From positions 124,001-188,000 of the forward strand of contig NZ_JAABNP010000002.1 of the NCBI RefSeq assembly GCF_009928485.1: 64,000 nucleotides of DNA. The letters run 5' to 3'. This stretch comes from Clostridium sp. C2-6-12. Lineage in GTDB: Bacteria > Bacillota > Clostridia > Clostridiales > Clostridiaceae. The notes under the pieces were generated by a model. It ran no database searches, was not told where the DNA came from, and saw only the letters and a list, made by a program, of their open reading frames with translations. Made by a program: the position numbers and the translations under genes. Positions 60,328 to 64,000 of this stretch are shown in pieces (the first letter of the stretch is position 1; the number at the start of each line of letters is the position of its first letter).

Positions 60328-60960
60328 TTATAAATAGAATTTTTTAGCCACGAATTTTATCAGAGATGGTGATAAATAAGTTTCTATTAGCATACCCATT
60401 GCCAATAATATTATAATTATAGCTAACCTGTTTAAAAAATCATAGAAAAATAAAGTTTTAATGTTACAATTTTTAAAATATTTCATTTTAAACTTTTCTG
60501 TAGACATGGATAAACTAATAACACTTAATGCAATAAAGCATGGAATATAAATTATATTTTGAGGAATAATAGCTACTAATGCTAGTCCAAGTCCTTTGCC
60601 TTCAAAAGTAGTTACCATAAAAGAAAAAGTATAACCTAGAGTATAACCCTTTAATAAATCTAAAATTGAAATTATTGGCGCACCAAAAAAAGTAAAACCC
60701 AAAATAAATATAGGTATAATGATAATAATATTTTTCTTAATAACTTCAAATAATAACTTTCCATAATCTATAGGTTCATTCCCAACACTATTTGTGAAAC
60801 TAGAAAAATAATTTGTCAAGTCATTTCTATCGCTTGCGCCCATATATTTAACAGTATAAAGTCCAAAGGATATACCTAGACAAAACATTATTAATACAAT
60901 GAAAAAATAAGCCTTTTTATCTTTAAACGTATCATTAAATTTAGCAATTAAATAATTCAT
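60328..60960 (-). CDS. spoIIM: Stage II sporulation protein M
   Basis: SpoIIM (210 aa) is part of the SpoIIDMP complex that degrades peptidoglycan during engulfment of the forespore. It has about five membrane helices and the family stretch 'SILDLLKGYTLGYTFSFM'. Both length and topology are normal. GGAGG precedes the ATG. It confirms a spore-former and lies next to the xerD-like gene. Confidence 0.93.
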   Translation of the reverse strand: MNYLIAKFNDTFKDKKAYFFIVLIMFCLGISFGLYTVKYMGASDRNDLTNYFSSFTNSVGNEPIDYGKLLFEVIKKNIIIIIPIFILGFTFFGAPIISILDLLKGYTLGYTFSFMVTTFEGKGLGLALVAIIPQNIIYIPCFIALSVISLSMSTEKFKMKYFKNCNIKTLFFYDFLNRLAIIIILLAMGMLIETYLSPSLIKFVAKKFYL

Positions 60961-61509
60961 CTCTTATTCCTCCTTTAGTTACTCTACTTTATACTATGTT
61001 TAATATTTCAATTATATTCCTCCACTTAACCATAAATATGTAAAATAATTTAATAAAAATATAAATACATAATTAGAGCTTTTAATATTTCATCTCACCT
61101 TTTATGAATTAGGTATTGACAGCTTTTTTACATAACTATTTTTATCAAATTATCTTTAAGATATTTTTAGCATAATAACATATCATAAATTATAATTTTA
61201 AACTTATTGCTTTTTATTAGTTAACAATACTTTTTCTCATATGCACACTAAAACCGAAAATGGAGGTTGTCTAAAATAAAATATAGTACATGTCATAAAT
61301 ATTAAAACATGCACTTATTAAAAGAGCAGCTATGCTGAATATAGAACTTTTCACTTTTTAAAAGAGTAGCTATGCACCGCTTAAAAGATTAGCTATGCTA
61401 CAATGCGTACTTCCCTACAATCCGTAACTTTGCACTTCTGAAAAAAATGGCTATGCCACAATAAGGAACTTATTGGCAATACAGCTCTTTTCACTACTGA
61501 AAAGAGCTG
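60961..61509. other. Non-coding interval between spoIIM and the histidine kinase
   Basis: No gene is seen. The right part (61318-61515) contains an array of a short repeat; the left part is A/T-rich with the probable spoIIM promoter. Confidence 0.65.
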
Positions 61510-61515
61510 CTATAC
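61318..61515. repeat. Array of about five copies of a dispersed short repeat
   Basis: Copies of AAAAGAG-YAGCTATGC occur at about 61320, 61359, 61383, 61442 and 61499, some followed by WACAAT...AACTT. Single copies lie at 29434, 33919, 34017 and 46831 in other intergenic regions, in both orientations. The last copy touches the kinase stop codon. Confidence 0.7.
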
Positions 61516-63015
61516 CTTCATTCTAACTAGTTCAAACCAAAAGACTACTCCACCTTCAGTATTATCTACACCACATTCTGTACCATGAAGTTCAACAATT
61601 GCTTTTACTATTGATAATCCTAACCCATATCCTCCATACGCTCTTGTCCTTGCCTTGTCTACTTTATAAAAACTTTTCCATATCTTATCTAAACTTTCTT
61701 CTAGTATATGTTTTCCTGAATTAAATACATATATTTTTATTTTGTCATCAATAATCTTTGTACTTAATTTAATGATTTTATTATCATCTAAGTGATTAAT
61801 AGCATTATTAAGATAATTAGTGATTATTTGTTCAACTCTAACCATATCTGCACAAACATATAATTCTTCAATAACCTCAAATTCTATTTTGATATTTTTT
61901 TCTAAAAAAACAGCCTTATATTTATCGAGAATATAAATAATTAAGGAAGTTAAGTTAAATTCACTTTTTTCAATATTAAAATATCCTGACTCAATTTGAG
62001 ATAAATTTAATAGATCTCTAACTAATTTATTCATCTTGTTTGTTTCTTTTATAATTACATCACAATAAAATTTCCTGTCTTCTTCATTTTCCGCTACATT
62101 ACTGACAAGACCCTCTGCATAACCATGTATTACTGATAATGGTGTTCTTAATTCATGAGATACACTTGAAATGAATTCTTTTCTCATTTCATCTATTTTT
62201 CTTTCTTTTTCTATATCTTCTTCAAGTTTTTTGTTTTTTATATTTAACTCTGTAATTGCTCTATTCAATTCACAAGATAAATAATTAATACTCTCACTAA
62301 GCTGACCAATCTCATCTTTTCCATTTACGTTGCACTTTTGAGTAAAATCAAATTTAGCCATGTTATTTGCAATATCATTTACTTCTAATATAGGTTTGGT
62401 AAATTTCTTTGAAAACCAATAGGCCCATATACTTCCTAAAATTATTATTACAATTCCTGTGATAATAATAAATTTATTTGCAATATTAACACTTTCTTTT
62501 ATTGAAATCAACGGAACTTTTATAGAGAGTATATCACCATTGCTTAATTTAGTTACTAAAGTTAAAAGGTCTATTTTTAATTGTACATCCCTTCTATTTT
62601 CAAAAGTATACACTCCCTCTTTATATGTTTCCTCTATGCGCTTTTTAAATTTTTCATTATTAGGATTAAACTCAATGGGTGATGGAACATTATTTGATTT
62701 GTTGCTATTCTCAGTAATATTATTTTCATTAGGCAGCCTTCTAGAAGAGGTGAAAAGTATTTTTCCGTTACTATCTCGAATATCAATTGTACTTCCAGTT
62801 ATTTTTGCTCTTCTATCCAACTCATCAATAATTTCTTGAGGATTACCATTATAAATATTAGTTAATTCCTTTGCATTTTTAATAAGGATATTTTTCTTCT
62901 TTTCAACGTAATATTGTTGTAAATAAAAACTATTTAATAAACACAATATAATCACAAAAAACGCCAGTAAAGCTGTTATGGATATGAAAAGTTTTGACTT
63001 TATGGATCTATTCAT
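61510..63015 (-). CDS. Sensor histidine kinase
   Basis: The 501-aa kinase has two membrane helices (about 8-30 and 182-204) around an extracytoplasmic sensor of about 150 residues, HAMP, the H-box 'SSVSHELRTPLS' (about 287), N-box 'NYLNNAINHLDDN' and G-box 'YGGYGLGLSIVKAI'. It belongs to the OmpR-partner (VanS/PhoR-like) type. The sensor resembles no ligand-binding domain I can name. It overlaps the regulator gene by 4 bp. Confidence 0.94.
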   Translation of the reverse strand: MNRSIKSKLFISITALLAFFVIILCLLNSFYLQQYYVEKKKNILIKNAKELTNIYNGNPQEIIDELDRRAKITGSTIDIRDSNGKILFTSSRRLPNENNITENSNKSNNVPSPIEFNPNNEKFKKRIEETYKEGVYTFENRRDVQLKIDLLTLVTKLSNGDILSIKVPLISIKESVNIANKFIIITGIVIIILGSIWAYWFSKKFTKPILEVNDIANNMAKFDFTQKCNVNGKDEIGQLSESINYLSCELNRAITELNIKNKKLEEDIEKERKIDEMRKEFISSVSHELRTPLSVIHGYAEGLVSNVAENEEDRKFYCDVIIKETNKMNKLVRDLLNLSQIESGYFNIEKSEFNLTSLIIYILDKYKAVFLEKNIKIEFEVIEELYVCADMVRVEQIITNYLNNAINHLDDNKIIKLSTKIIDDKIKIYVFNSGKHILEESLDKIWKSFYKVDKARTRAYGGYGLGLSIVKAIVELHGTECGVDNTEGGVVFWFELVRMKV

Positions 63016-63689
63016 CTTAGTGCCTCAAATTTATATCCATATCCTCGTACAGTCTGAACAAAATCACTTTGGGAATTTAATTTTATTCTCAATCTGTTTA
63101 TATGAGTATCAACTGTTCTTAAATCTCCATAATAATCATAACCCCAAACCTTATCAAGTATTTGCTCTCTACTTAATGCTCTTCCGTAATTATCTGCAAG
63201 ATAAATTAATAATTCATATTCTTTAGGGCTTAAATCAATAACAGTTCCTTCACTTATAACTTGATGACCATTATAATCTATTGTTAATCCATTAAATTCT
63301 TTAAATTCTTTTTCTTCAGGTATTGTTCTCCTTAATACAGCATTCACTCTAGCAATTAATATTTTAGGGCTAAAAGGTTTTGATATATATTCGTCTGCTC
63401 CAATATCTAATCCGAATATTTCATCAAATTCCTCTCCTCTAGCTGTAAGCATAATAATTGGAACCCTTGACTTTTTTCTAATCTCTCTGCAAACTGTAAA
63501 TCCATCATATTCTGGTAACATCACATCGAGAATTATCAAATCTATATCATTTTCAGCAAAAAATATATCCATAGCTTTTCTACCATCTTCTGCTTCAATA
63601 GTAAGATACCCTTCTTTTTTAAGAAAATCAGTCACAAGTTTTCTTATTAGTTGCTCATCATCAACTACTAATACCTTTTTACCTTTCAT
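63012..63689 (-). CDS. OmpR-family response regulator
   Basis: The 225-aa regulator has a receiver domain with phosphoacceptor Asp in 'DLIILDVMLPEYDG' (about 53), Thr 'IIMLTARGEE' and Lys 'YISKPFSPK', and a winged-helix DNA-binding domain ('LSPKEYELLIYLADNYGRAL', 'VRGYGYKFE'). It is translated with the kinase. AGGAGG precedes the ATG. Targets are not visible; envelope stress is usual for this type. Confidence 0.95.
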   Translation of the reverse strand: MKGKKVLVVDDEQLIRKLVTDFLKKEGYLTIEAEDGRKAMDIFFAENDIDLIILDVMLPEYDGFTVCREIRKKSRVPIIMLTARGEEFDEIFGLDIGADEYISKPFSPKILIARVNAVLRRTIPEEKEFKEFNGLTIDYNGHQVISEGTVIDLSPKEYELLIYLADNYGRALSREQILDKVWGYDYYGDLRTVDTHINRLRIKLNSQSDFVQTVRGYGYKFEALR

Positions 63690-63778
63690 ATATGCTCCTC
63701 CTAAAAGTTACTACTTAAATTAAGTATAGCTCATTCTTGTTACAATTTCGTCACAAATTATTCAGCATATACTATTAT

Positions 63779-63830
63779 AAAAAAATCCTTTATATTAAAC
63801 AAACTATTTCTATCGTTTAATATAAAGGAT
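63779..63830 (-). terminator. Terminator of the gene entering from the right
   Basis: Perfect 16-bp arms ATCCTTTATATTAAAC/GTTTAATATAAAGGAT with a 14-nt loop, followed on the minus strand by a run of T. It ends the partial gene at 63917. Confidence 0.8.
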
Positions 63831-63916
63831 ATCTCTAAATCATATGTTTCTATATTATTTACTATTGCTAGTTAACTTAAATTTTTATTCAATCCAAAAT
63901 GCCTGTGAATAAACTA

Positions 63917-64000
63917 TTATTTTACTGGTTTAAGAGCGCTTTCTACTGCAGCTTCTTGTTCTGCAGTTATAGTTCCTGCAGTTACTAAAGCTCCAAGCTT
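63917..64000 (-). CDS. 3' end of an unidentified gene
   Basis: The last 27 residues of a protein are encoded here and continue beyond the window: 'LGALVTAGTITAEQEAAVES' then 'ALKPVK' and two stop codons in a row. The V-x-x-G-T-I-T-x-E-Q-E pattern is known from clostridial proteins with short helical 'no later than' repeats that count residues from a signal sequence, but the fragment is too short to name. Confidence 0.6.
   Translation of the reverse strand, partial: KLGALVTAGTITAEQEAAVESALKPVK

Overview
The window is AT-rich Firmicute DNA from a nitrogen-fixing, spore-forming, nitrate-reducing Clostridium. The nif order (nifH-nifI1-nifI2-nifD-nifK-nifE-nifN-B-2Fe2S ferredoxin-nifVomega-nifValpha), the nifN-B fusion, the split nifV and a [2Fe-2S] ferredoxin of the C. 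pasteurianum type fit the solventogenic clostridia, probably the C. beijerinckii group. The species name is an inference.

Region 1 (1-18.3 kb) is the replication, regulation and DNA-packaging half of a siphovirus-type prophage; its tail and lysis genes would lie left of the window. From the right come a large serine recombinase, a repressor facing a Cro-like gene across shared operators, a replication/recombination block (Gp157, ERF, HTH initiator, DnaB helicase, nucleases, SSB), an ArpU-like late regulator, an HNH nuclease, terminases, portal, protease and capsid. Between HNH and the terminases lie two cargo genes with their own promoters and terminators: a 46-codon Spo0E-family gene too short for routine ORF calling, and a candidate PD-(D/E)XK nuclease. 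The recombinase ends directly at the 3' part of cotJC, a spore-coat manganese-catalase gene, so the prophage has split a sporulation gene in the manner of the skin element (sigK) and SP-beta (spsM).

Region 2 (18.7-26.4 kb) is chromosomal: a candidate structured RNA, a CPBP membrane protease, a vestige of a second cotJC-like sequence, a chemotaxis receptor broken by a small frameshift, three copies of one palindrome used as terminators, and a DnaQ-DinG helicase.

Region 3 (26.5-53.2 kb) is a molybdenum/nitrogenase island. The nif operon runs leftward from tandem extended -10 promoters through a leader that carries two hexaloop hairpins and an overlapping terminator, an arrangement like ANTAR-controlled attenuators. 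Upstream lie a MORN-like repeat protein, two AnfO-family proteins, a HTH plus periplasmic-binding-like regulator with direct-repeat operators, modABC and a coiled-coil protein with a DUF2325-like end. Leaders of the regulator gene and the second anfO-like gene have the same two-hairpin plus terminator layout. Molybdenum-cofactor genes follow (mogA/moaB, MOSC, moaA, mobB, moaC and two moeA-type genes, with a structured leader before the second).

Region 4 (53.6-64 kb) holds mobA, a TDT transporter and an assimilatory-type nitrate reductase set (flavoprotein, polyferredoxin, molybdopterin subunit), so molybdate uptake, cofactor synthesis and two Mo-dependent nitrogen pathways are linked. It ends with a XerD-like protein lacking most catalytic residues, spoIIM, an array of short dispersed repeats, a two-component system and the 3' end of one more gene.
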